A DNA stretch of 64,000 bases from Merluccius polli. Lineage: Eukaryota > Chordata > Actinopteri > Gadiformes > Merlucciidae. The position numbers and the translations under genes are program-made. Below are positions 43,035-54,536 of this stretch, piece by piece. The notes beneath the pieces were generated by a model that saw nothing but the letters and a program-made list of their open reading frames with translations, was not told the origin of the DNA and searched no databases. The DNA lies in NCBI GenBank assembly GCA_030340625.1, contig JAOPHQ010005718.1, positions 141,287 through 205,286 of the forward strand, written 5' to 3'. How positions within the stretch are numbered: the first letter of the stretch is position 1; the number at the start of each line of letters is the position of its first letter.

Positions 43035-43995
43035 CAGTGTTGTAGTCGAGTCACTATGCCTCGAGTCCGAGTCCAGGCTCGAGTCTCTAGTGTATGAGTC
43101 CGAGTCAAGTCCAAGTCATGAAAAAAAAATCCGAGTCGAGTCCGAGTCGAGTCCACTACTCATACGAGTCAAGTCCGAGTCGAGTCCCTATTGATCCACA
43201 TCGAGTCCGAGTCGAGTCCGAGTCAAGTCCGAGTCAGCACTAAAGTAAGCATACGTGTTGTTACACTTTAAAAAAAAACATAACTGTTGTGCCGCAGCTC
43301 ATAGGCGCGTCCTAATGGCGGCAGCTATGAACTTTCACTTTTATATGAACTTTTACTGTTTTTAACTCACTCTAGTGCTCATAACTACTGTCCTGTCCTC
43401 TAACTCCCTAATAACTCAGAAACTCTAATGTGCTTTATTTGCACATACATAACCATGTCTTCTATCATGAATAGCTTAAGCTATTCATGCTATTCAAGCT
43501 ATTCATAACATGATTATGAGCCACGGCGGGTCCGCGATCCACCTCCGTAGCGGATCCAACGTGACGTGCAAGTGGACCCTGATACGTTTCGTGGATCCGT
43601 TCCGAAAGCCGCGATACCTCCGCGGCAGATCCGTCGCGGAGTCCTTTTGCTGTGTGGGTGATTTACGTAGTTACGTAATTACGTTACTTTAGTTATGTTA
43701 TTAACTTAGTTACGTGTGATGTATGACATGAAGCAGTAACATTCCCTTGCACTAAAATCATATACCAAATTATAGAATAATGGCATATTACAATTACAGC
43801 CTAATGACATATAAAAAAGTCGAGTCCTCGTCTTAATTCTCGAGTCCCTAATGCACGAGTCTGAGTCAAGTTCGAGTCATTCAGTGCTCGAGTCATTCAG
43901 AGTCCAAGTCGAGTCCAAGTCAAGTCACGAGTCTCTAAATTTAGCTCACGAGTCGGACTCGAGTCCGAGTCCCGGACTCAAGTACTACAACACTG
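43035..43995. mobile_element. hAT-type element rich in GAGTC repeats, with 8-bp target duplication
   Basis: The ends are CAGTGTTGTAGT and ACTACAACACTG, flanked by TTGTAAGA on both sides (43027-43034, 43996-44003). Both subterminal parts are arrays of GAGTCGAGTCC-like motifs. A 22-bp perfect palindrome lies at 43467-43488. There is no transposase. Confidence 0.9.
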
Positions 43996-44150
43996 TTGTA
44001 AGACGATACAGATTCAACATCTTGGCCATCTTGGCCACACTGTGCTTAGGAGCAGGGGGGAGGCGCCTGAAATCTATGGGCATGCCCTTGGTTTTGCTGA
44101 TGTTCAGATGCAAAAAAGCATCGTCACACCAGGACACAAAGTCATTTATA

Positions 44151-45594
44151 CAGGGTTCATAAGTTTTGAAAAAACCTGGAAAAGTTATGGAATTTGAAAA
44201 ATGCAAATTCCAGGCCTGGAAAGGTTTTGGAAAAGTAAAAAGACCCAGAAAGTTTTGGAAAAGTCATGGAAATTTGTAACATTCATATTAGGGATGGGCA
44301 TAATTAATCGATGATCGATCATTGATCATTAAGAAATGTGTCGATCAATTTATATTGTTATCGATCAAGCGGTGCCCGGTGATCGCGGCTTTAGTTCCCC
44401 GTGTCTGATCGCTGTAATTCGGAGCGTGAATATCGGTTGAATATCTAATATCTTTCTAACTTTAAAAAACACTTCAATATTGTTTAAGCCGATAGTCGCA
44501 CATCCCTCATAACTACGCCGTGAAGGTGAACCCTCCCGGACTCCGCTATTAACATGAACCGCTCCGCCGGAGGAGCCGCACGTCCACACGCACCGGACAC
44601 CACAATACAAACACACATGTTTTCCATTTGATTGCTTTTAAATAAAGTTGTGTGCAGTTATACGGTTAAATACGATTATTGATTAATGACCGATTGCGTA
44701 CTGCGGTCGAGACAGCCGTCTCTCGGTTTTGCGTGGTCAAGCCAGCCGCTCCAACATTTTCAATATTTCCATAACTGACATTTTAGCAAAACGTTCAGCC
44801 TCATATCTGTTTTCTGACTAAGGTATTTCTTTTAGATAGTTCATGCAATTGTTTCTAAATGTGTGGCTCATCTTTTTGTCGCGAGCCTTTTCCGAGCGCC
44901 GGCCGCATATTGTATCGGCATATGTCGGCCTTTTTTCCCTTTTTTTCAAAACAGTTATACAGTTTAATGCCCACTTTTACTGCCGTGTTTGATTATTGTT
45001 GGCCGATAAGTAGGCTACTTATTGTAATTGGAATACAGATGTAGTCTTGTTGGATCGTTTCCAAACCTTTAAGAGCGCATGTAGGCGCATTGTTCGGCTT
45101 TTACGAGCGCCGCATAGGCCTATAACCAGGGACGGGCTGCCATAGGGAGGTTCGGGAGATTTCAGACCGAGCCGTCCGGCCGTAATATATATATTTTTAT
45201 TTTATTTTTTATTTTGTGTATTATTATTTTTGGGCCGGTCCAGCTATTTGGGCCGGTCCAGGACTGTCATAATACGGTCGGTCGTAGGCCCCCCCGCCGT
45301 CAACAGTCGCGCACCCCCACAAAAATAACGATTAATCGATAATTGATCTTAAAATGCCCATCCCTAATTCTTATTTTCAGGTCGTTCATTTATGCTGAGT
45401 TTGAAATAATTTATATGCTTTAAAAAGAAATACGCGCAAATTATACGCAGGCATACGCTGAATACTACTGAAAAGTTCGTTGGCCATAGTTTTAATACTA
45501 CATTTGATCACTTTTTCATTTCACAAAATGTTTGGTCATGGAAATTTGGTTTAAAGTCATGGAAATCTTTTGGTCAAAATGTGTATGAACCCTG
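44151..45594. mobile_element. DNA transposon with CAGGGTTCATA ends and 6-bp target duplication
   Basis: Ends are CAGGGTTCATA and TATGAACCCTG, flanked by TTTATA (44145-44150, 45595-45600). Both subterminal regions repeat TGGAAAAG or TCATGGAAAT. It interrupts Rex1 between GPVI and NDFVSW. A second transposon is nested within. Confidence 0.88.
44289..45366. mobile_element. hAT element nested in the CAGGG element
   Basis: The ends TAGGGATGGGCAT and ATGCCCATCCCTA are perfect inverted repeats. The flanks ATTCATAT and ATTCTTAT are an 8-bp target duplication with one mismatch. The interior shares about 270 bp with 1606-1870 and has an extra ~100 bp there. No transposase. Confidence 0.87.
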
Positions 45595-47560
45595 TTTATA
45601 ACAGGGCCATGCTCATTCTCGTGGGATTTTAAAAGACTAACAATTACAGAGTCGTCTGCAAATTTTAAAATGTGCCTGTTGTCATGCTGGCTACGGCAGT
45701 CATTGGTGTACAGTATGTACAACGGGGGAGAGGACACACCCCTGAGGTGAGCCTGTGGATGATGTTAGGCCACCGGACAGCACTTTGTTTACCCTCACCC
45801 TCTGAACTCTCTGTGTGAGGACATCTAGTAACCAACCAGTCAGGCTAGGGTCAAGGCTAAAGTTGTTCAGTAATTTCTCAGTTAGTATGTGGGGCTGGAT
45901 GGTGTTAAATGCTGAGGAGAAATCTACAAAGAGCAGCCTTGCGTGATTCCCACTTTTCTCCAGGTGTTTATAGAGGAGATTCAGTAGAGTGATGGTAGCA
46001 TCCTGCACCCCCCTCTTGGCCCTATAAGTAAACTGATAAGGGTCCAGGAGGGGTTCCACCTTGACTAGGAGCTCAGCTTTAATCAGCTTCTCAAAGGATT
46101 TTGCAATAAGAGATGTGAGGGCAACCGGCCTGAAATCGTTTAAGGTTTGGGGCCGGCTGATCTTAGCAACAGGCACCACTACGGACTGCTTCCATAGAGA
46201 TGGAAGGGAGAGTGCCAAACTGAATGTATAATAGAAGATGGGGCCTAACTGTTCAGCACATACTTAATGTGTGGCCGCTGATGTTCTGGGCCAGGGCTTT
46301 TCTTTGGATTGCAGTGTTTGAAACACCTAACAACACTCGTTGTTAGGTGTTTCGTTAAAACTAGGAGTGAATGGGGGGGATGCCAGAAGACTCTCCTTGA
46401 GTTCAGAATGTCTGTTACTGAAGTCATGGGTGTCAAATCTGACATAGAACCTGGGCTGGGTCAGGTATGCTGTTAAATTCTAACTTCCTCTTTCCCCTAT
46501 CCTTAAGCCCTACTATGGTCTTCATACTATCCCAGGCTGAACCCAGGTTGTTCATTTTGAGCTGTGTTTCTAATTTATCTTTATACTTTAATTTGCCCAC
46601 CCTGATTTCTCGTTTTATATCTTTTTGTAGTTTGTGCAGTACTAGCAAGTTTCCCTCCTTAAAAACTCTATTTTTCTCACGCAAAAGACCCTTGAGAGAC
46701 TTAGTAACCCATGGTTTACTGTTGGGGTAAACTTTTACAGCCTTAATTGGAATGACAGTATCCTCACAGTAAGACACCCAACTACTGATAACATCCGTCA
46801 ATTCATCAATATCAGAGCATGAGTCCTTAAACATATCCAAGTCTGTGCACTCCAGACATCCCTGGAGAGCGAGACAAGGATCATCTGACCAATCCTTAAT
46901 GTAAACAGTCTCAGGCTTGAGCCTCTTAAGAGCAGTTTGGTATGAGTGGATGAGGTGTACACAGTTGTGATCAGATGAGCCTAAAGGTGGGAGGGGGATG
47001 GACTTAAATGCATTTTTTACTGAACAATAACATAAATCCAATGTTTTGTTTTGTCTAGTTGGGCATGTGACATACTGGTGGAAGTCTCTGAGTGTTTTGG
47101 ACAAAGAGCAATTGTTCATATCCCCAAGAATTTGGAGTGATTGGGTTACTTGAGAGATAATTTCACAGGCGTTGTTACTGTTTGCTTTGGGATGGATGTA
47201 CACAAGAGTGACGAACAGCTGGGGAAACTCGCATGGGAGTTTCCCCACGGAGGTTAAGGACGTAATGCCACCATAAGCATTTCGACATCGGCCGTGCAAA
47301 TTCTCTCTCTAACATTGATCGATTTACACCAGCACTCGTTCACGAGTGCTGGTGTAAATCGATCAAGTAGAGACACACTCCCCCACCAGTGCACTTGCCG
47401 GTGGTCGTTGCGTCTCTGTCCAGCCGAACCGCCGATCCAAAGCCATATAGTCCTAGGTCACTATCCATATCCCGATTGGACAGCTATGTCTCTGTAAGCG
47501 CCAGGATACAAGAGTCTCTGAACTCATGGGAATACCGGGTCTGTGCTTGGATTTATTCCG
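45516..47560 (-). pseudogene. Rex1 endonuclease-RT, broken
   Basis: The endonuclease part reads DSCILALTET, GLYGFGSAVRLDRD and GGGVCLYLIDLH near 47370-47520, then SLSKTLRDFHQYVTCPTRQN and LGSSDHNCVHLI (46433-47299). RT blocks are SVVVPVAKISRPQTLNDFRP, LFVDFSSAFNTIQPH, GSPQGCVLSP and the catalytic FADDSVIVSLL (about 45640). Frame changes lie near 46240, 46440 and 45730. After the insertion, the frame continues at 43985-44150 with NDFVSWCDDAFLHLNISKTK. It is a typical fish Rex1 order with all major blocks visible but no open full frame. Confidence 0.85.
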
Positions 47561-47584
47561 GAGTGACTGCACATTCGAGAGGAT

Positions 47585-47750
47585 ATCAACACACACACAC
47601 TCAGGAGTCATGACCGTCATGACAGCATGTAACATCTGCTCGGCAAATACCATCTTGCCATCTCCAATAAATGCATTCTCAAACATCTACCTGTGTCCTG
47701 TGTCGGAGGGCCCCTACGTATGGCAGGGAACACTGTTACACATACATTAG
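47585..47750 (-). repeat. LTR-like interspersed repeat, copy 3
   Basis: On the minus strand it begins TGTAACAGTGTTCCCTGCC and runs through GGTATTTGCCGAGCAGATG to the CA repeat. The TGTAACA start looks like an LTR edge. Confidence 0.6.
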
Positions 47751-47772
47751 ATATGCTAAAAATAACAATTAA

Positions 47773-49735
47773 TTAATAAATAATAATTGTATTTGTGGGG
47801 ACTGCCTCCCACGAGGAGTTGTTGCTGCCCACTCTGGTGATGTGTTGGAGTGCAGAGCTTGTTAGGTCTTGAGGGGCAGACACTAGGCGTGGCTCTGCTT
47901 CATCCTGCCACCTCAGGAAATTGTGCACCACTGTTACTTTCACCAACCTCGCCGCAGTTTTAGGACCTACTCCTAAGACACGGTGGTACATCCTCCACTG
48001 AGCAGTATCCCGAAGGCGTTCTGAGAGATCCTTCAGGCCCGGGACAGACGGTAATTGAAAACACGCCGTTCTCCTTCCTGTCTTCATGGGAAGGGCCTCA
48101 TTAGGTTCTTCTGCAGAGGAAAGGCCTCATCCCCCAAAAACACATGTGGCACTGCTCCAAGATGATCGGCACCTGGAAGATGAACATCCTCTGGTAGTTC
48201 CAACTTCCCAGTGCTGAGTGCTCATCCAAAATGTGATGCGGCGATTGTTCCACCATCACTTGACCTCCCAAATGCTCCCACATCTATGGTAGTGATGGCT
48301 CGTTCGCGAACTAATCAGTTCAAACGAACGACTCTTTAAAGTGAACGAACTGACCTCATTCGCCGCTCTCGTTCGTCGTCGTTCGTCTTGTTCGCTGAGT
48401 CGCTGACGCGCTGCTGGTTCGCGGCGCTGATTCGCGAGTCGTTCGCTGACTGTGATTGACTCGAGGACTGAGACATCACGACTCACGAGAGCCAGCCAAT
48501 CGTATGTTGTCTGTCTGTTGAGTCTAGGACGCTTTCGAATGGTTGACACATTAACAATACCACTTTCACATTTGAATATTGCCTTTTACATTTAAATATC
48601 AGTGAAATGGTAAATGCATGCTGTCTTTGTATTTTCTGTGTCATGCCAGATTAATAAAATATTTGAATGTCTCGTCAATCTGTCTCGTTCTTTCATGCTT
48701 CCTTCTCACGCACGCGACCCGGCCGGGACCCCCACCTTGGTGGATCTTGGTCTTGAGTGGGGGTGGCCAATAATCTACTACGCCCCCCCCCCCCCCCCCC
48801 CCCCGCATCCCGCTGCGTTTGGTTTGTCTAACTTTACCTTGAATTGGGGGAATGGGGCATTTTGATCCTGACATGTCATTATGCATACATTAAATAAATC
48901 TGTTGAACTCAAATTAAACACATATGTTAACATATTCAACCAGACAGACACACTGTTGTATTTGCTGTTATTCACACATTTATTAACACCATCAACCCCC
49001 CTCCTCCCACCTTTCAGGATAAAGTGAGCTCGAGCTGACATGCGGGGCCCGGGCAACAACATCCCGATTCCGAAGGAACTTAGTTAATGTTGTGTTGATG
49101 GATAATCATTTGCACCATTGCACGATTGTGAATCATGATTTCATGATTAGTTAGTAAATGAGAACGAGGGAGTCTGACCGAGACCGACTCAGCTGAGAAC
49201 TGCATTCGTGATTCGTTTGAATGTTGTGAATGAGGGACCGACTCGGCTGGCATTCGCGATTCGCGAATGAGAACGAGAGACGGAGGGAGGAGCTGAGTCT
49301 GAACGACTCGGTGAATGATTCACCGCTACCGGAAACGCGAGCAAGCGAACGAACGAACAAACTGATTCGCGCAAACGAATCATGAAATCCATCACTAATC
49401 TATGGCCCGGAAACAGTATGCAGCATCCACTACAGCCATCGATACGATCAAGTAGGTCCCTTTATAATTTAAATACTTGGAACCTGACTGTGCGGGACCT
49501 TGAATTACAACGTGCTTCCCGTCCATCGCACCAACAAAATTTGTGGAATTTACACTTTTAAAGGAACCACATAGCAATCTGCTGCCTGTCGTTCCTCTTG
49601 GGCACAGGCATGAATAGCTGGACCAAGGAATCCCAGAAGACAGGGCACAATGCCGGTCAAAGTTGACACCTCAATACGATAACTGGAAGCTATATTGTAA
49701 TAGGAATCACTGGTTGCAAGGAATCTGTAATTAAG
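47773..49735 (-). pseudogene. HARBI1-like transposase split by a hAT
   Basis: On the minus strand the 5' part (49398-49735) has FLATSDSYYNIASSYRI, then NFVGAMDGKHVVIQGPAQSG with the first catalytic Asp, and KGTYLIVSMAVVDAAY. The 3' part (47790-48281) has HVFLGDEAFPLQKNLMRPFP with another catalytic Asp in shifted frames, and YHRVLGVGPKTAARLVKV in the C-terminal region. The two halves are separated by the hAT at 48290-49397. It is a different Harbinger family from that at 20.9-22.0 kb, and is dead. Confidence 0.82.
48290..49397. mobile_element. hAT element with 8-bp target duplication ATCTATGG
   Basis: ATCTATGG flanks both sides exactly (48282-48289, 49398-49405). Ends are TAGTGATGG and CCATCACTA, followed by GTTCGCGAAC and repeated GAACGA motifs. 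A 22-bp poly-C tract lies at 48783-48804. No transposase is visible. Confidence 0.9.
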
Positions 49736-50180
49736 GAAAACAAAGATATAACACTTTATGATCATACCATAAACAGTTCAGTCAGTATAGGTATAATTAT
49801 GCAACCCAGGACTAGGGGGGTTAACTAAACACTGAGACATGCTCACTGTACACAAAAGTGTGTGTGTGAGTTTGCTCGCTCGCTGTATGTTAGGAAGGAG
49901 GTGTTACACTTAAGGTGAGGTGTTATACTTAAAAAGTTGTGTGACTTTTTTGACTTGCAAAATTATCTTTTAAATTGAAAAACATCATATGTGTAATTCA
50001 TGGCACAATTAAAACGGGATCAAAAAATGTTTTGTCTCTTGCCGTTGACTACTCTATATATTTTTTCCGAAAAAAGGTCCCAAGGGGAGGGATCTCTATA
50101 CGCAAAACGCTTCCGGAAACTAGAGACCACTTGACTTCCCAGGTCTATCAGTAAAGGGTAAAGTAAAGTAAAGTTTATTA
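49736..50180. other. No recognised gene
   Basis: AT-rich sequence with a short GT run near 49857 and no coding signal. It leads into the repeat-bounded integrase element. Confidence 0.4.
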
Positions 50181-50311
50181 GGGACCAAGCCAGTAAAACT
50201 GGAAAGGTCCCTTTTGAAATTGCTTTGTTTATTATTATTAGGGACCGAGCCAGTAAAACTGGAAAGGTCCCTTTTGAAATTGCTTCGTTTATTATTATTA
50301 TTATTATTATT

Positions 50312-50353
<42 letters not shown>
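50181..50353. repeat. 60-bp tandem duplication and (ATT)n(GTT)n microsatellite
   Basis: Two 60-bp units start GGGACCAAGCCAGTAAAACT (50181) and GGGACCGAGCCAGTAAAACT (50241). An ATT/GTT microsatellite follows to about 50353. The poly-Asn ORF across it is an artefact. Confidence 0.9.
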
Positions 50354-50357
<4 letters not shown>

Positions 50358-51538
50358 TTCAGCCGATTCCCTGCGTTTTTCATACCCTGAATATGTACGA
50401 AAAGTATTTTTTATTTTCCAAACTTGTCGGGGGACCTGCCCGCTCCTATATTATATGCGTCACTTTCGTGTCCCACACTAGGAGGACCACTAGGTGGCGC
50501 TGTTTTTGAGCAAAATCCGTAACGCCAATAACTCTTGCATAGTTAGTCGCACATTCAAAAACTTTATATCCACGCGTGCGGACTATATAGCTGTACCTCT
50601 CCATATAGGCCACGCCCACTTCCGCCTCCATTTTTGTTTCGGTAGAGCACGAAAACTCCAAAAAAATGCATCTAGGCTTCCATCGATGCACTTTTTACCA
50701 TTCACACGAAACTCTACACGTAGCATCTCCAGACTGTCCCATGAAAAACACTAATTGGAAGTATTTTGATATTTCAAAAAATAAGCGCGCTATTAATATT
50801 TTAATTTCTGTACATTTTACGTCTAAAATGCAAGTGGACCATTTCTCCACTTTGGTTTGTTTGACACCAAACTTTCGTCAATAATTCCTTATACTACGGT
50901 GGCCGAGAAGGGTCACAACACATGCAAACACCACAACACCTGCAAATTCAGAAAACACTTTCATCGATTACACAACACATGCGATGCAACTTCCAAAACA
51001 CACGCATATTCAGAAAACACCTGCAAATTCAAAAAAACACCTGCAAACTCAGAAAACACCTGCATTGAGTTCACAACACGTGCGTTGCAAATATTCACAA
51101 CACGAGCAAATAGGGAAACGAACTGCAAGTAATGACAATGGAAAGGTTTCCGGGGGGACCATAGTATCGGACGGACCCATAGCCGGTTGGCTGTTCTATT
51201 CAATTACGGACGTCTTCAGTCATTGGATTGTGCTACAAGAGGTACGTGTTTCTCTTTTATTATGACAGACTTGTCGATGTGCTCTGATAATGAAGTGGTT
51301 TTGTGTGTTTTCAACATATTAAGTCATTGTCCCCATAACGTATTAGTCCATGCAGATAATTGTTAAACGTTCTCCAAAAGTTGTTAGTTGGAAGCTAGCT
51401 CCAATGTTCCACTATCCATCCGCTGATGGGCACCAGGCATATAGGCTATGATGTCAAATGTGATGTCTTATCCAAAGGTGTAGACGCTAGGCTTAGGCCC
51501 AGGCCCAATGTACTGCACTTGTTAAATGATGACTTTTA
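50354..51538 (+). repeat. Direct duplication, copy 1 (5' region of the integrase gene)
   Basis: About 1.18 kb is nearly identical to 51988-53176, offset by 1634-1638 bp. It contains an AACACCTGCAAATTCA-type minisatellite (50920-51110) and a possible 5' UTR exon ending GTGCTACAAGAG before a GTACGTG donor at 51242. It probably carries the promoter of the zinc-ribbon/integrase gene. Confidence 0.85.
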
Positions 51539-51557
51539 TCTTTCAGATTGTTTTCAG

Positions 51558-51702
51558 ATGTTCTGCCCTTTCTGTGCGGTGCAACTGGGGAACACCCCCA
51601 AGTTTTGCCCATCATGTGGGCAGAACGTGGGGTTCCTTCTAGAGCGTCCATCGACTTCATCCACTCCATCCACATCGTCAAGCGAAGGCTGTGGGCCGAC
51701 AG
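51558..51702 (+). CDS. Zinc-ribbon leader exon of the integrase gene
   Basis: An acceptor (TTTTATCTTTCAG, ending at 51546) is followed by an ATG at 51558. The exon encodes two cysteine pairs, MFCPFC and KFCPSCGQNV, a zinc-ribbon pattern, then a Ser/Thr-rich linker (ERPSTSSTPSTSSSEGCG). It ends in phase 1 at a GT donor (51703). Joining to the exon at 51871 restores the codon GAT and gives DEASEEDLIRDYF. The ribbon may bind DNA or protein. From memory, fish proteins annotated as G2E3-like ligases start with a similar MFCPFC ribbon; this is not verified. Confidence 0.7.
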
Positions 51703-51870
51703 GTAGCATCCCTTAATGTGCTTCCATTCCTCTGTGCTGCATCAAAATGTCACATGGTTTTAGCTGTCAGCAAGGCCACAATTTATCAACCCACACTAAA
51801 TCATATTAGTTATTTCAATGAATCTGTGTGTGTGTGTGCTGCATGTGTGTTTGTGTGTCCATGACTTTAG

Positions 51871-51935
51871 ATGAGGCCTCAGAGGAAGACCTTATCCGGG
51901 ACTACTTCAGAAAGGGCCACTCCTATGAAGTTATT
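51871..51935 (+). pseudogene. Truncated integrase exon at the duplication breakpoint
   Basis: After the acceptor CATGACTTTAG the exon reads DEASEEDLIRDYFRKGHSYE, then runs directly into an ATT/GTT microsatellite and the second copy of the duplicated 5' region. The complete exon continues only in the downstream copy (54563 onwards). Confidence 0.75.
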
Positions 51936-51987
51936 ATTATTTATTATTATTGTTGTTGTTGTTGTTGTTGTTGTTGTTATTATTATT

Positions 51988-53176
51988 ATTTTTCAGCCGA
52001 TTCCCTGCGTTTTTCATCCCCTGAATATGTACGAAAAGTCTTTTTTATTTTCCAAACTTGTCGGGGGACCTGCCCGCTCCTATATTATATGCGTCACTTT
52101 CGTGTCGCACACTAGGAGGACCACTAGGTGGCGCTGTATTTGAGCAAAATCCGTAACGCCAATAACTCTTGCATAGTTAGTCGCACATTCAAAAACTTTA
52201 TATCCACGCGTGCGGACAATATAGCTGTACCTCTCCATATAGGCCACGCCCACTTCCGCCTCCATTTTTGTTTCGGTAGAGCACGAAAACTCCAAAAAAA
52301 TGCATCTAGGCTTCCATCGATGCGCTTTTTACCATTCACACGAAACTCTACACGTAGCATCTCCAGACTGTCCCATGAAAAACACTAATTGGAAGTATTT
52401 TGATATTTCAAAAAATAAGCGCGCTATTAATATTTTAATTTCTGTACATTTTACGTCTAAAATGCAAGTGGACCATTTCTCCACTTTGGTATGTTTGTTT
52501 GACACCAAACTTTCGTCAATAGTTCCTTATACTACGGTGGCCGAGAAGGGTCACAACACATGCAAACACCACAACACCTGCAAATTCAGAAAACACTTTC
52601 ATCGATTACACAACACATGCGATGCAACTTCCAAAACACACGCATATTCAGAAAACACCTGCAAATTCAAAAAAACACCTGCAAACTCAGAAAACACCTG
52701 CATTGAGTTCACAACACGTGCGTTGCGAATATTCACAACACAAGCAAATAGGGAAACGAACTGCAAGTAATGACAATGGAAAGGTTTCCGGGGGGACCAT
52801 AATATCGGACGGACCCATAGCCGGTTGGCGGTTCTATTCAATTACGGACGTCTTCAGTCATTGGATTGTGCTACAAGAGGTACGTGTTTCTCTTTTATTA
52901 TGACAGACTTGTCGATGTGCTCTGATAACGAAGTGGTTTTGTGTGTTTTCAACATATTAAGTCATTGTCCCCATAACGTATTAGTCCATGCAGATAATTG
53001 TTAAACGTTCTCCAAAAGTTGTTAGCTGGAAGCTAGCTCCAATGTTCCACTATCCATCCGCTGATGGGCACCAGGCATATAGGCTATGATGTCAAATGTG
53101 ATGTCTCATCCAAAGGTGTAGACGCTAGGCTTAGGCCCAGGCCCAATGTACTGCACTTGTTAAATGATGACTTTTC
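51988..53176 (+). repeat. Direct duplication, copy 2
   Basis: It matches 50354-51538 with few differences, including an extra TATG near 52490. It lacks the zinc-ribbon exon, which is replaced by an L2 fragment. Confidence 0.85.
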
Positions 53177-54536
53177 TCTACAAAAAAACCCACCTCACCG
53201 TCCACGCCGAAGCCTTCAAACAACACATCTCCTCCTACCGTGACGCTCTCCATGCTGCCAAATCCGCCCACTACTCATCCCTCATCAACAGCACCAACCG
53301 GAACCCCCGCACCCTGTTCTCCACCGTCAACAAGCTGCTCCAGCCACCGGCCATCATCCCACCCTCCTCCCCCGACCTCTGCAACTCCTTCCTCCTCGCC
53401 TTCAACAACAAAATCTCCCAAATCAACAGCTCCCTGACTGCCACCGTCAGCAACTCCTCCTCCCCCACCTCTCCTCCCTCACCATACCTACCCCCCTTCC
53501 CTGACCTCCCCCCCTTCCCTCCTCTCACCGACTTCTCCCCTGTCGACTCCTCCCACATCCTCGACATCATCACCACATCCAAGACAACAACCTGCTCTCT
53601 TGACCCCCTCCCAACAACCCTAACCAAGGCCTGCCTCCCTGTCCTCCTCCCTCACCTCACCACCCTCTTCAACCAGTCTCTATCCCTTGGTCACTTTCCC
53701 ACTGCCTACAAACTCGCCTCCATCACCCCCATCCTCAAAAAGCCCACCCTTGACCCAGCCAACCTCTCCAACTACCGCCCCATCTCCAACCTCCCGTTCC
53801 TCTCCAAAACCCTTGAACGCATCTTCGCCGCCCAACTCCACACCCATCTCCAGTCCAATAACCTCTACGAACCCCTCCAGTCTGGATTCCGCCCACTCCA
53901 CAGCACCGAAACCGCCCTTGTCAAAGTCATAAACCATCTCCTCACCTCTGCTGACTCCGGTGCCCTCAACATCCTGTTACTCCTCGACCTCAGCGCAGCC
54001 TTTGACACTGTGAACCACTCCATCCTCCTTCACAGGCTGCGCCAACAGGGTGTTGAGGGCACTGCACTCGACTGGCTCACCTCCTACCTCACCAACAGGC
54101 AACAGTTCGTCTCCCTCTCTGGTCACACATCCACCCTCTCCCCAGTCACGCAGGGGGTCCCGCAAGGCTCAGTCCTCGGACCCCTCCTCTTCATCTGTTA
54201 CCTCTTCCCCCTTGGTCACATCATCCGCTCACTCAACCTGGACTTCCACTGTTACGCCGACGACACCCAGATATACATCAGCACCAAATCCACCCAAAAC
54301 CCTCCCCTCACCCACATCGAAACCTCCGTCGCTACAATAAAATCATGGCTGGCCCACAACTTCCTCCAACTCAACAGCGATAAAACAGAGCTCCTCCTCA
54401 TAGGCACCAAATCCACCCTCAACAAAACCGGACCCATCTCACTCACCATCGGCACCTCGACCATCACACCCTCCCCCCCTGGCACGCAATCTCGGCGTTA
54501 TCCTGGACCCCACCCTATCCTTTGATCCCCAAGCCT
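53177..54536 (+). pseudogene. L2-clade RT fragment (copy E), truncated at both ends
   Basis: One open frame from 53177 to about 54470 encodes linker and RT: KLASITPILKKPTLDPANLS, NYRPISNLPFLSKTLERI, LLLDLSAAFDTVNHSILL, GVPQGSVLGPLLF and the catalytic FHCYADDTQIY. A change in a run of C at 54473-54480 shifts the frame, after which LARNLGVILDPTLSFDP can be read. It stops short of the ORF2 C-terminus and 3' UTR. The codon usage is C-rich, unlike the other L2 copies, so it is a distinct family. It lies where the zinc-ribbon exon would be in copy 2. Confidence 0.85.

Larger units (their letters stand above)
42301..47590 (-). mobile_element. Rex1 LINE with nested DNA transposons
   Basis: A Rex1/Babar-type LINE is read on the minus strand from about 47590 to a 3' end at 42301 with GTTCA repeats as its tail. 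Two DNA transposons split it (43035-43995 and 44151-45594); the second carries a third (44289-45366). Two short-loop inverted duplications disturb its ORF (46320-46353, 47315-47366). The 5' side joins an LTR-like repeat. Confidence 0.85.

Noticed and set aside
50120..50383. Poly-Asn ORF on the minus strand
   Set aside because: Direct translation of the ATT/GTT microsatellite.
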